From Limnohabitans sp. INBF002 (GTDB lineage: Bacteria; Pseudomonadota; Gammaproteobacteria; Burkholderiales; Burkholderiaceae_C): a DNA stretch of 64,000 bases. Each line of letters opens with the position of its first letter. The first letter of the stretch is position 1. Under the pieces are notes generated by a model that was not told where the DNA came from, ran no database searches, and worked only from the letters and a program-made list of their open reading frames with translations. The position numbers were made by a program, and so were the translations under genes. The stretch spans positions 682,001 through 746,000 of the forward strand of contig NZ_AP027055.1 in assembly GCF_027924905.1 (NCBI RefSeq). The letters run 5' to 3'. Shown in pieces: positions 42,476 through 50,751 of the stretch.

Positions 42476-44338
42476 TTAGCGTGCGTAACCGCCGCCACCA
42501 CCACCAAAGCCACCGCCTGAACGGCCACCACCACCAGAGCGATTGCCACCACCGCCACCACCACCTGAACGGCGGCCGTAGCCACCGCCACCACCACCGC
42601 CGCGTTTGCGTTCGGTCATGAGGTCCACGCTGGTGCGTGTGGGGTCAGGTTGACGTTGACCGCCACCTTGTGTTTTGTGGCCAAAGGCGTTCACGCCGCT
42701 TTGGGTGCCCAAGTGCGCGTTGGCGCGGGGCTGGAACTCGTCGTCGTCGCGACGTGGGGCGCGGGGCGCATCGAAATCACGCGGTGGGCGTGGTGCATCG
42801 TTGCGTGGGCCACGGTTGTCGAATTGACGGGGTGGACGAGCACCTTGACCTTGTGGGCGATTGCCATCACGTGCAGGACGCTCGCCGCTGCGTGGGGGCC
42901 GGTCACCGAATTGGGCGCGTTCACCATCGCGCGCGGGGCGATCACCCACGCGGTCACGGCTCACATGGCCGCTGGGGCGTGGGGCACGACCTTCTGCGCC
43001 GCCACCACCTTGTCCACCACGACCGCCACCACCATTGCGACCGCCGCCAGCAGCTTTGGTATCGCGAATGCGTTGCATCATTTCGCCGCGCGCAGCCTTC
43101 GCTGCTGCTGCCATGACGTCACGGCCTGGTGGCTTGCCTAAGCCACCCCACAGGGTTTGACGGCCCATGGCGATAGGCTCGGCTTTTTCGTCCGCATCTG
43201 GGCCAAAGCCTTCAACGGCCACCACAGGCACTTGTTGTTTGGTGAAGATTTCAATGTCACGCATGAAACCTTGTTCGTCCAACGACACCAAGCTCACGGC
43301 TTCGCCGCTTGAACCAGCACGGCCTGTGCGGCCAATGCGGTGCACATAGTCTTCGCTGATGTTGGGGATTTCGTAGTTGACCACGTGTGGCAACTCGTCA
43401 ATGTCAATGCCGCGTGCCGCGATGTCGGTGGCCACCAAGGCTCGGATTTCGCCGGTCTTGAAGCCTGACAACGCTTGTGTACGTGCGGTTTGGCTCTTGT
43501 TGCCGTGCAGCGCCATGGCGCTGATGCCGTTCTTGGTCAAGAACTCGGCCACGTTGTTGGCGCCAAACTTGGTGCGTGTGAACACCAGCACCTGGCTCCA
43601 GTTGTGCTCGTTGATGATGTGTGCGAGCAAAGCCTTTTTCTTGCCACGGCCCACAGGGTGAACCACTTGCGTGATGCGTTGCACCGTGGTGTTGCTGGGC
43701 GTGACTTGGATGCTTTGTGGGTCTTTGAGCAAGTTGTTGGCCAGCTCGCGAATTTCGTCGCTGAAGGTGGCAGAGAACAACAAGCTTTGTTTGTCTTTGG
43801 GCACCAACGCCAAGATTTTCTTGACGTCGTGGATGAAGCCCATGTCCAACATGCGGTCGGCTTCGTCGAGTACCAAGATTTCCACGGTCGACAAATCAAG
43901 CAGGCCTTGCTGTTGCAAGTCGAGCAGGCGGCCAGGGGTGGCCACCAAAATGTCCACGCCTTTTTTGATGCGAGCCACTTGCGGGTTCATGCCCACGCCG
44001 CCAAAGATGACGGTGGAGGTCAGCTGCAGGTATTTGCCGTAGTTGCGCACCGACTCTTCCACTTGGGCCGCGAGTTCGCGGGTGGGGGTCAGCACCAAGG
44101 CGCGCACGCCGTACACGCCAAATTTGTTTTCTTTGCTGCGGCTCATGGTGAGCTTGTGCAGCATGGGCAGGGTGAAGGCTGCTGTTTTACCGGTGCCGGT
44201 TTGGGCGCCTGCCAACAAGTCGTGGCCAGCGAGGACCGCTGGAATGGCTTGGGCTTGGATGGGGGTGGGGGTTTCGTAGCCCTGTTCGGCCACAGCTTTT
44301 TGGATGGCCGGAGCCAAATTTAAATCTTCAAATTTCAT
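42476..44338 (-). CDS. rhlE: DEAD-box RNA helicase, RhlE type, with glycine-rich tail
   Basis: The 620-residue helicase has the Q motif ([25 protein letters not shown]), motif I AQTGTGKT, Ia [27 protein letters not shown] and [12 protein letters not shown]. After residue about 390 the tail is basic and Gly/Arg rich, with repeated GDRPxRDGxR-type units and a C-terminal stretch of almost only Gly, Tyr, Arg and Ser, typical of RNA-binding, phase-separating tails. It acts in ribosome assembly and RNA turnover, often at low temperature. ATG 44338 is the start of the Q-motif domain. Confidence 0.93.
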   Translation of the reverse strand: MKFEDLNLAPAIQKAVAEQGYETPTPIQAQAIPAVLAGHDLLAGAQTGTGKTAAFTLPMLHKLTMSRSKENKFGVYGVRALVLTPTRELAAQVEESVRNYGKYLQLTSTVIFGGVGMNPQVARIKKGVDILVATPGRLLDLQQQGLLDLSTVEILVLDEADRMLDMGFIHDVKKILALVPKDKQSLLFSATFSDEIRELANNLLKDPQSIQVTPSNTTVQRITQVVHPVGRGKKKALLAHIINEHNWSQVLVFTRTKFGANNVAEFLTKNGISAMALHGNKSQTARTQALSGFKTGEIRALVATDIAARGIDIDELPHVVNYEIPNISEDYVHRIGRTGRAGSSGEAVSLVSLDEQGFMRDIEIFTKQQVPVVAVEGFGPDADEKAEPIAMGRQTLWGGLGKPPGRDVMAAAAKAARGEMMQRIRDTKAAGGGRNGGGGRGGQGGGGAEGRAPRPSGHVSRDRVGDRPARDGERAQFGDRPPRSGERPARDGNRPQGQGARPPRQFDNRGPRNDAPRPPRDFDAPRAPRRDDDEFQPRANAHLGTQSGVNAFGHKTQGGGQRQPDPTRTSVDLMTERKRGGGGGGGYGRRSGGGGGGGNRSGGGGRSGGGFGGGGGGYAR

Positions 44339-44538
44339 GATGGAGCGCTTTATGTCAGCGCATGACACCAACCCGCTTGGCCCGAAGGCCACCCAGTCAA
44401 AGGTCGGCAATATTTACAGGTGAGCTCTAGAAATCACAAACAGAAGTGTTTGGAACCAGCTCCAGCAGAAGTGCTGATGTTGCGGCAACTGGCGGCGGCA
44501 ACGGATCAGATTGTCGCACGGATCTGACAAATTTTATT

Positions 44539-44979
44539 TTACGATTTTTTACAGGTATCCGACTTGAGCGCTTCCAGTGCTGCGGCCATGTCTTTGACAT
44601 TCAAAGCCAGTTCGACAGGTTTGTCGCTGGTTGTTTGTCCTTGAATTCGAATCTTTAAATCGTTCGCGGCCAATGCGCCCATGTTGCGGATACGAATGCA
44701 TTTGCAGGCCGTATCGGTCAGGTTAACGCGGCTCATAGGCACCACGGTTTGGTCGTTCACTGAGACAACGTAGCTTTTGAGATCAGACGTTTCTTTTGTC
44801 GTGATGGTCAACTTCTGAGCCATCAGTTCCAAGCCAGGATTTGCAAGGTTTTGAGCCACGCATTTGTTATCTTGGTCTTTTTGAAACTTCCAACTTGTGG
44901 GTTGATTGCCTTGGGCGCTCACGAAAGTAGAAACAAGTCCTAAAAGACAAATGAGTTGAATTGCCAGTTTTTTAAGCAT
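44539..44979 (-). CDS. Hypothetical secreted protein
   Basis: The 146-residue precursor has a signal peptide (MLKKLAIQLICLLGLVSTFV, ending VSA-QG). The mature part is a likely beta-rich domain with cysteines in NKCVAQN, DTACKCIRI and SDTCKKS. No family is recognised. AT-rich DNA surrounds it: 44980-45151 contains no gene. The 200 bases between it and rhlE also hold none. Confidence 0.7.
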   Translation of the reverse strand: MLKKLAIQLICLLGLVSTFVSAQGNQPTSWKFQKDQDNKCVAQNLANPGLELMAQKLTITTKETSDLKSYVVSVNDQTVVPMSRVNLTDTACKCIRIRNMGALAANDLKIRIQGQTTSDKPVELALNVKDMAAALEALKSDTCKKS

Positions 44980-45151
44980 ATTGGGCTCTGAAATAAGGTA
45001 GCAAATTGTATTCTCATATTCATAAAGATAAAAATTGTTGTTTTGTGTATTTATTTTTTATTGAGTTGGTTTTTGACCCTGCTTTTTGGGGGTATCGCTC
45101 AGCCGAGGATAATGAGAGGTTTATTGCATTCGCTACCCGAAAGAAAACCAA

Positions 45152-46813
45152 ATGGCTCAGTACGTATTTAGTATGAACCGCGTCGGCAAGATCGTGCCGC
45201 CCAAGCGTCAGATCTTGAAAGACATTTCTCTGTCCTTCTTCCCCGGAGCCAAGATTGGCGTGCTGGGCACCAACGGCTCGGGCAAGTCCACCTTGCTCAA
45301 GATCATGGCCGGTATTGACACCGAGATCGAAGGCGAAGCTATTCCAATGTCTGGTCTGAAGATCGGATATTTGCCTCAAGAGCCCCAGCTCAATGCCGAG
45401 CACACCGTGCGCGAAGCCGTCGAAAGCGGCATGGGCGACATCAAGGCCGCACAAGCCCGCCTTGAAGAGGTGTACGCCGCCTACGCCGAAGAAGACGCTG
45501 ACTTTGACGCTTTGGCCGCTGAACAAGCCCAACTCGAAGCCATCATCGCCACCGCTGGCGATGCCTCGGATCACCAACTCGAAATCGCGGCTGACGCGCT
45601 GCGCTTGCCCGCTTGGGACGCCATCATTGGCAAGTTGTCCGGTGGTGAAAAACGCCGCGTGGCTCTGTGCCGTTTGCTGCTGTCCAAGCCCGACATGCTG
45701 TTGCTCGACGAACCCACCAACCACTTGGACGCCGAATCGGTGGACTGGTTGGAACAGTTTTTGGCCCGCTTCTCAGGCACCGTGGTGGCGATCACCCATG
45801 ACCGTTACTTCTTGGACAACGCCGCCGAGTGGATTTTGGAACTCGACCGTGGCCACGGCATTCCCTACAAGGGCAACTACTCCACCTGGTTGGAGCAAAA
45901 AGAAGCCCGTTTGGCTACCGAGCAGCGCACCGAAGACGCACGCTCCAAGGCCATGAAGAAAGAATTGGAGTGGGCTCGTTCCAACCCCAAAGGCCGTCAA
46001 GCCAAGAGCAAGGCGCGTTTGGCCCGCTTTGAAGAGTTGTCTGATCACGAATACCAAAAGCGCAACGAAACCCAGGAAATTTTCATTCCTGTGGCCGAGC
46101 GTTTGGGCCACGAAGTGTTCGAGTTCAAGAACGTCAGCAAGTCGTTTGGCGACCGTGTGTTGATCGACAACCTCAGCTTCACCGTGCCTGCTGGCGCGAT
46201 TGTGGGCATCATCGGCCCCAACGGCGCTGGTAAGTCAACCTTGTTCAAGTTGATCGCAGGCAAAGAGCAGCCCGATACAGGCGAAGTCAAGATCGGTCAA
46301 ACCGTGAAGATGGCCTTTGTGGACCAAAGCCGCGACGACCTGAACGATGACAAAACCGTGTGGGAAGACATCTCCGGTGGTTTGGACATCATGAACGTCG
46401 GCAAGTTCCAAATGCCAAGCCGTGCGTATTGCGGCCGTTTCAACTTCAACGGCGGCGACCAGCAAAAGAAAGTCGGCATGTTGTCCGGCGGTGAGCGTGG
46501 TCGCTTGCACTTGGCCAAGACCTTGATCGAAGGCGGTAACGTGTTGCTGCTGGACGAACCATCGAACGACTTGGACGTGGAAACCTTGCGCGCCTTGGAA
46601 GATGCGCTCTTGGAGTTCGCGGGCTCCGTCATGGTGATTAGCCATGACCGCTGGTTCCTCGACCGCATTGCCACCCACATCTTGGCCGCTGAAGGCGACA
46701 GCCAATGGGTGTTCTTCGACGGCAACTACCAAGAGTACGAAGCCGACAAGAAGAAGCGTTTGGGTGAAGAAGGTGCCAAGCCAAAGCGCGTGCGCTTCAA
46801 GGCCTTGAAGTAA
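45152..46813 (+). CDS. ettA: Energy-dependent translational throttle protein EttA (ABC-F)
   Basis: The 553-residue ABC-F protein has two ATPase domains: Walker [12 protein letters not shown] and GPNGAGKSTLF, signatures LSGGEKRRVALCR and LSGGERGRLHLAK, Walker B LLLDEPTNHLD and LLLDEPSNDLD. The linker between them (about 240-320) carries the P-site tRNA interaction motif with ARSNPKGRQAKSKARL. It has no membrane domain and acts on the ribosome, gating the first peptide bond according to energy charge. Length and start MAQYVFSMNRVGK are standard. Confidence 0.96.
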   Translation: MAQYVFSMNRVGKIVPPKRQILKDISLSFFPGAKIGVLGTNGSGKSTLLKIMAGIDTEIEGEAIPMSGLKIGYLPQEPQLNAEHTVREAVESGMGDIKAAQARLEEVYAAYAEEDADFDALAAEQAQLEAIIATAGDASDHQLEIAADALRLPAWDAIIGKLSGGEKRRVALCRLLLSKPDMLLLDEPTNHLDAESVDWLEQFLARFSGTVVAITHDRYFLDNAAEWILELDRGHGIPYKGNYSTWLEQKEARLATEQRTEDARSKAMKKELEWARSNPKGRQAKSKARLARFEELSDHEYQKRNETQEIFIPVAERLGHEVFEFKNVSKSFGDRVLIDNLSFTVPAGAIVGIIGPNGAGKSTLFKLIAGKEQPDTGEVKIGQTVKMAFVDQSRDDLNDDKTVWEDISGGLDIMNVGKFQMPSRAYCGRFNFNGGDQQKKVGMLSGGERGRLHLAKTLIEGGNVLLLDEPSNDLDVETLRALEDALLEFAGSVMVISHDRWFLDRIATHILAAEGDSQWVFFDGNYQEYEADKKKRLGEEGAKPKRVRFKALK

Positions 46814-46828
46814 TTTTTCCGCTTTGTG

Positions 46829-46864
46829 AAAGCCCAGCCACCTCACGGTGTCTGGGCTTTTTTA
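46829..46864 (+). terminator. Terminator after ettA
   Basis: AAAGCCCAG / CTGGGCTTT closes a 14-nt loop and is followed by TTTT, 16 bases after the ettA stop. Confidence 0.88.
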
Positions 46865-47007
46865 TTTGGGTGCGAGTTTCTGATCGATTGATCTTCGCGT
46901 CATCGTTTTTATTACTTTGATAGGTTTAACTGAATATATAATTGCATACAAATGGTTGCATTTTTGTGCGACTTTACTCAGATTAGTTAAGAGAATAGGA
47001 ACTTTCA

Positions 47008-47640
47008 ATGAATATGCCCCCCTCTAAAGAGCCTTATGACGGTTATTGCGGTACCAGCTACGCCGCCAAAATGTTGGGCATCTCCGTCGGCACCGTACAA
47101 GGATTGGTTGAGAAAAGCGATTTGAAAGCGTGGAAAACCCAAGGTGGTCACCGTCGCATTTCATTGCAGTCGATCCATGACTACCAACGCCGTCACAACT
47201 TGGCACCCGCCTCCATGATGCTGGGCGAAGACCGCCTGCGCGTGCTGGTCGTGGAAGATGACGAAAGCACACGTTTGATGCTGCAAACTAATTTCGACCA
47301 ATGGGGCTTGCCTTTAGATGTGGTCATGTATGCATCTGCCATGGAGGCTTTGCTGGATATGCCCAGCATGCAGCCGCAAGTGCTGTTGACCGATTTGATG
47401 ATGCCTAATGTGGACGGCTTTGAGTTTTTAAAAACCTTGAGCACACATAACCTGTTTAGCAATTTGGCGGTCGTGGTCATGACGGGGTTGAGCCCGGAAG
47501 ATGTGCGAGCCAAAGGCGGCCTGCCTGATGGGGTGCAGTTGTTGCAAAAACCCATTGACATGGACTGGTTGCATGGCTTCCTTGACGCTCTGATGTCTGT
47601 GCGTCAAATCAACCGCCGTTCGCGTGCACAGCCTGCGTAA
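47008..47640 (+). CDS. Response regulator with N-terminal excisionase/MerR-type HTH
   Basis: The 210-residue protein has a DNA-binding domain first (about 14-62: GTSYAAKMLGISVGTVQGLV, then AWKTQGGHRRISLQSIHDY, the HTH_17/excisionase pattern) and a receiver domain second (about 75-200). Receiver residues are the acidic pair in VLVVEDDES, phospho-acceptor Asp in LLTDLMMPNVDGFEF, Thr in VVMTG and Lys in LLQKPID. Normal response regulators place the receiver first, so the order is inverted. No histidine kinase gene is adjacent. The upstream gap is AT-rich with TATAAT at 46937-46942 but no well-spaced -35. Confidence 0.9.
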   Translation: MNMPPSKEPYDGYCGTSYAAKMLGISVGTVQGLVEKSDLKAWKTQGGHRRISLQSIHDYQRRHNLAPASMMLGEDRLRVLVVEDDESTRLMLQTNFDQWGLPLDVVMYASAMEALLDMPSMQPQVLLTDLMMPNVDGFEFLKTLSTHNLFSNLAVVVMTGLSPEDVRAKGGLPDGVQLLQKPIDMDWLHGFLDALMSVRQINRRSRAQPA

Positions 47641-47700
47641 ACCGTGTGGCTTGGTGCCTGCGTGACAGCGCAGGGCGGCAGAGCCAGTTAAGCTCTGTCC

Positions 47701-48705
47701 GTGCTCAAACTATCTGTCCTCGATCAATCCGTTGCTGCCGCTGGCCGAAGCCAAGACGCCGCTATTCGTCAAACCTTGGCTCTCGCCCCTCAGTGCGAGG
47801 CTTGGGGCTATCACCGTTTTTGGGTGAGCGAACACCACAGCCATCCCAGCATTGTGGGCACCGCGCCCGAGGTGTTGATGGCGGCCATTGCCGCACGCAC
47901 CACCCGCATTCGACTGGGCAGTGCGGGCGTCATGCTGCCGCATTACGCGCCCCTCAAGGTTGCTGAACAATTCCGTGTGCTCGATGCTCTGGCCCCTGGT
48001 CGCATTGACTTGGGCGTGGGCCGTGCGCCCGGCAGCGATGGCCGCACAGCACAACTGCTCAACCCCGATCGCCACGCCTCAGAGAACTTCCCACAACAAG
48101 TGATGGAGCTGCAAGCTTGGGTCACGGGCGAGCCCATTCCCGCAGGCCATCCCGGCCACGGCGTGTATGCCTACCCCAGCGGCGCCACCTCCCCCGATGT
48201 GTGGATGTTGGGCAGCTCGGACTACGGCGCACAGCTTGCCGCGCATTTGGGGCTGCCGTACGCCTTTGCCTACTTCATCACCGAAGGGCAGGGCGTGGAC
48301 AACGCTTTCAACCTGTACCGCGCCAACTACCGCCCCAACGAACGCAACCCCAAGCCGCGTGCCACCGTGTGCGTGTGGGCCTTGGCGGCTGACACCGAAG
48401 ACGAAGCTTGGCATTTGTTTCAAAGCCGCGCCCGTTGGAAGATGGACCGCAACACGGGCCGTATCGGCGCTTTGTTGCCTCCCGACCAAGCCGTGCGCGA
48501 CTACAACGCCTCCGAACAAGTGGCCATGGCCGAGTTGCGCGCGGGCGCTCTCGTGGGCAGTGCGCCACAAGTGGCAGACAAGTTGCGCAAGCTCGCCGAG
48601 CGTTTGCAGCTCGACGAAGTGGTCATCATCACCTGGACGCACGACGCCGCAGCCCAGGCCCGCTCGTATGAGCTGTTGGCCAAAGAGTTTTCGTTAACAC
48701 CTTAA
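47701..48705 (+). CDS. LLM-class flavin-dependent oxidoreductase
   Basis: The 334-residue luciferase-like TIM-barrel protein starts at GTG with LSVLDQSVAAAGR and shows FWVSEHHSHPSIVGTAPEVL, GVMLPHYAPLKVAEQFRVLD and ALAPGRIDLGVGRAPG, the group-1 LLM signature. It is an FMN-dependent monooxygenase or oxidoreductase; the substrate is unknown. It precedes the MesD-like gene by 24 bases on the same strand, so the two may be co-transcribed. Confidence 0.9.
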   Translation: MLKLSVLDQSVAAAGRSQDAAIRQTLALAPQCEAWGYHRFWVSEHHSHPSIVGTAPEVLMAAIAARTTRIRLGSAGVMLPHYAPLKVAEQFRVLDALAPGRIDLGVGRAPGSDGRTAQLLNPDRHASENFPQQVMELQAWVTGEPIPAGHPGHGVYAYPSGATSPDVWMLGSSDYGAQLAAHLGLPYAFAYFITEGQGVDNAFNLYRANYRPNERNPKPRATVCVWALAADTEDEAWHLFQSRARWKMDRNTGRIGALLPPDQAVRDYNASEQVAMAELRAGALVGSAPQVADKLRKLAERLQLDEVVIITWTHDAAAQARSYELLAKEFSLTP

Positions 48706-48729
48706 AACCAAATCACCGGAGACCCACCC

Positions 48730-49770
48730 ATGTTTTCAACTGCAATCGCAGGCAGCTTGCCCAAACCCGAATGGTTGGCCGAGACCCACAAGCTCTGGCC
48801 TAAGTGGCAAGCCGAGGGGGACGCGCTTTTGCAAGCCAAAGCCGACGCCACGCTGCTGTGGATCAAGGCACAAGAAGATGCGGGCTTGGATGTGATTGGC
48901 GACGGCGAGCAATCGCGCCAACACTTTGTGCATGGCTTTTTGGAGCAGGTCGAAGGCATCGACTTTGAGAACAAAGTCACCATGGGCATTCGCAACAACC
49001 GTTATGACGCGCAAGTGCCGCAAGTGATTGCGCCTTTGAAGTTGAAAGGCCGTGTGCATGCGTTTGAAGCGCAGTTGGCCCGCGCCCACACGAAGAAAAA
49101 ACTCAAGTTCACCTTGCCCGGCCCCATGACCATCGTCGACACCGTGGCCGACCGTTTCTACGGCAAGGGCAAAGACCCCGTGCAAGGCCGCATCGACATG
49201 GCATTTGCCTTTGCCGAATTGCTCAACCAAGAAGCCTTGGCCCTGCAAGCTGACGGCGTGGACATCATTCAGTTTGACGAACCCGCGTTCAACGTGTACC
49301 TCGACGAGGCCGCAGACTGGGGTGTCAAAGCGCTAGAGCGCGCCGCGCAAGGTTTGACCTGCACCACCGCCGTTCACATTTGTTACGGCTACGGCATCGA
49401 GGCCAACAACAACTGGAAGAAGACCTTGGGCGACGAGTGGCGTCAATACGAAAAAGTGTTGCCAGCTTTGGCCAAGAGCAGCATCCAGCAAGTGAGCCTC
49501 GAGTGTTACCACTCACATGTGCCGCCTGAGATGATGGCGTTGCTGGAAGGCAAAGACGTGATGGTGGGGGTGATTGATGTGGCCAGCGATGTGATTGAAA
49601 CGCCGGAGCAAATTGCCGACACGATTGGCATGGCTTTGAAGTACGTGCCTAAGAACCGTTTGATTGCTTGCACCAACTGTGGTTTGGCGCCGATGAGCCG
49701 TGAGGTGGCGGTGAAGAAGCTGGAGGCTTTGGCGGCTGGGGCTGCGTTGGCTCGTACGCGTTACGCTTGA
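48730..49770 (+). CDS. mesD: MesD-like methionine synthase (MetE C-terminal domain only)
   Basis: The 346-residue protein corresponds to the C-terminal catalytic half of MetE. AGSLPKPEWLAE is the start, GDGEQSRQHFVHGF binds homocysteine, and the zinc ligands are in TAVHICYGYG (His and Cys), SLECYHSH (Glu) and CTNCGLAP (Cys). There is no folate-binding N-terminal half. GVDIIQFDEPAFNVYLDEA and TLGDEWRQYE strongly resemble the folate-independent synthase MesD of aerobic bacteria, which normally works with a DUF1852 partner (MesX). No DUF1852 gene is adjacent here; an LLM flavin oxidoreductase is. Confidence 0.75.
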   Translation: MFSTAIAGSLPKPEWLAETHKLWPKWQAEGDALLQAKADATLLWIKAQEDAGLDVIGDGEQSRQHFVHGFLEQVEGIDFENKVTMGIRNNRYDAQVPQVIAPLKLKGRVHAFEAQLARAHTKKKLKFTLPGPMTIVDTVADRFYGKGKDPVQGRIDMAFAFAELLNQEALALQADGVDIIQFDEPAFNVYLDEAADWGVKALERAAQGLTCTTAVHICYGYGIEANNNWKKTLGDEWRQYEKVLPALAKSSIQQVSLECYHSHVPPEMMALLEGKDVMVGVIDVASDVIETPEQIADTIGMALKYVPKNRLIACTNCGLAPMSREVAVKKLEALAAGAALARTRYA

Positions 49771-49795
49771 GCTTCTTTGCTTTTGCTCGGGAGGC

Positions 49796-49891
49796 GAGGG
49801 GTTTGGGCACCTGTTTACACTCATGTCCCCCGATTCAGGCAAAGCCTGAATCTCCTCCTTGACTTCGCTACAACAGATACCCAAACCCCTC
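49796..49891 (-). repeat. 96-bp structured repeat, copy A
   Basis: The segment folds as a 20-bp outer stem (49796-49815 with 49872-49891), joining strands of 16 and 19 bases, and a 9-bp apical stem GATTCAGGC/GCCTGAATC with an AAA loop. It is the inverted partner of 50005-50100: joining strands match at 15 of 16 and 18 of 19 positions, while stem sequences differ but remain paired. Read on the reverse strand, two C-A mismatches of the outer stem become G-U pairs, which suggests RNA from that strand. The region 49771-50146 holds this pair, a 113-bp spacer and no credible gene. Confidence 0.75.
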
Positions 49892-50004
49892 TCGTCGCGC
49901 ACGAAGATGCTTGCTTGCTTGCCTTCGGCTTTGCAAGCTTTAAAAGTCACGGCTTTGTAACCAAGGTCTCTGCGGCAAGCATTCGCACGCAAACCCAAAG
50001 GCTC

Positions 50005-50100
50005 ATGCAGCTTGGGTGTCTTGTGAAGCGAAGTCAAGGAGGAGAGAGGCGCACAGCGCCTCTCGGGGGACATGAGCGTAACAAGGCGCCCAAGTTGCAT
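50005..50100 (+). repeat. 96-bp structured repeat, copy B
   Basis: Same segment lengths as copy A (20-19-9-3-9-16-20). The outer stem pairs 50005-50024 with 50081-50100 including three G-U pairs; the apical stem is GAGAGGCGC/GCGCCTCTC with an ACA loop. Joining strands are GAAGCGAAGTCAAGGAGGA (50025-50043) and GGGGGACATGAGCGTA (50065-50080); the latter contains an ATG after a G-run that can mimic a translation start. Confidence 0.75.
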
Positions 50101-50146
50101 GGGCCGTCTCAAGCCAAAGAGGCAACAGAGCGAACTAAAAGGCCAG

Positions 50147-50665
50147 TTAAGCGCACCCACCATCACCACAGCTACCGCTGCCGTGAATCTCATCTTCAGG
50201 CAAAGCCTCAGGCGCAGTGACGATGCCAGTCACAGCGTCATAGCCCACACGGCGCAGATGCAAGGCCAAAGCCGCATCCATGGTTTGGGCGTGTTGAGGG
50301 AACCAAATGCCCAGCTCGTGTGCCATTTGGCGCATCACGGCCATGTCGCCTTTTTCGCGGCCACGGCGCAAGCCTTCGCGCATGACTTCTAACACCACGT
50401 TGTGTTGCATGGTGTGGCAGTTGCTGGATGAAAACTTGGTGTCTTTCATCCACTTGTCTTCACCACCAAAGTGGTCTTCGGTGTGTTCAATCAACGCTGC
50501 GAAGCGCTCAGCCAAGGTGTCGTCGTCAGCCAGTTCTGTCGCGGCCAGCAGGTCGACAAACTCACGGTGCGTGTCGTCCATGAAGTCCAGCTCTAAGGAC
50601 AAAGCGTCAGACCAAGCGAGGGTGACTTCGCGGGTGGGCAATGTGGCGGTGAGTGTGTCGGACAT
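50147..50665 (-). CDS. Hemerythrin-domain protein
   Basis: The 172-residue protein is a four-helix hemerythrin: DFMDDTHREFVDLL, LIEHTEDHFGGEDKWM, NCHTMQHNVVLEVM and WFPQHAQTMDAAL supply the His/Glu/Asp ligands of the di-iron site. It binds oxygen or senses oxygen, iron or nitric oxide in the cytoplasm. The C-terminus HGSGSCGDGGCA carries two extra cysteines in a flexible tail. The ATG at 50665 is used; the frame opens eight codons earlier. It is not close enough to another gene to suggest an operon. Confidence 0.88.
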   Translation of the reverse strand: MSDTLTATLPTREVTLAWSDALSLELDFMDDTHREFVDLLAATELADDDTLAERFAALIEHTEDHFGGEDKWMKDTKFSSSNCHTMQHNVVLEVMREGLRRGREKGDMAVMRQMAHELGIWFPQHAQTMDAALALHLRRVGYDAVTGIVTAPEALPEDEIHGSGSCGDGGCA

Positions 50666-50751
50666 AGGAACTTTCGAATAGAACGGCAAGACGTTTTGAC
50701 TTTGTAGGTGCAGAGCTTAATTCTAAGAAGCTGGCGCACCCTTGCGCTGGG

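Noticed and set aside
42476-42640. GC-rich short repeats at the end of the rhlE gene as a DNA repeat array
   Set aside because: They are explained by the glycine-rich coding tail of the helicase.
46917-46942. TTGATA and TATAAT upstream of the response regulator as a promoter
   Set aside because: The spacer is only 14 bases and no better -35 box is visible at 16-18 bases.
49777-50220. 147-residue forward frame across the repeat pair
   Set aside because: It crosses both structured repeats and the spacer and has no domain or ribosome site.
50072-50392. 106-residue frame starting inside the 96-bp repeat copy B with a G-rich pseudo-ribosome site
   Set aside because: It runs antisense into the hemerythrin gene and its start is explained by the repeat's conserved strand. 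It is more likely a spurious frame carried by the repeat.
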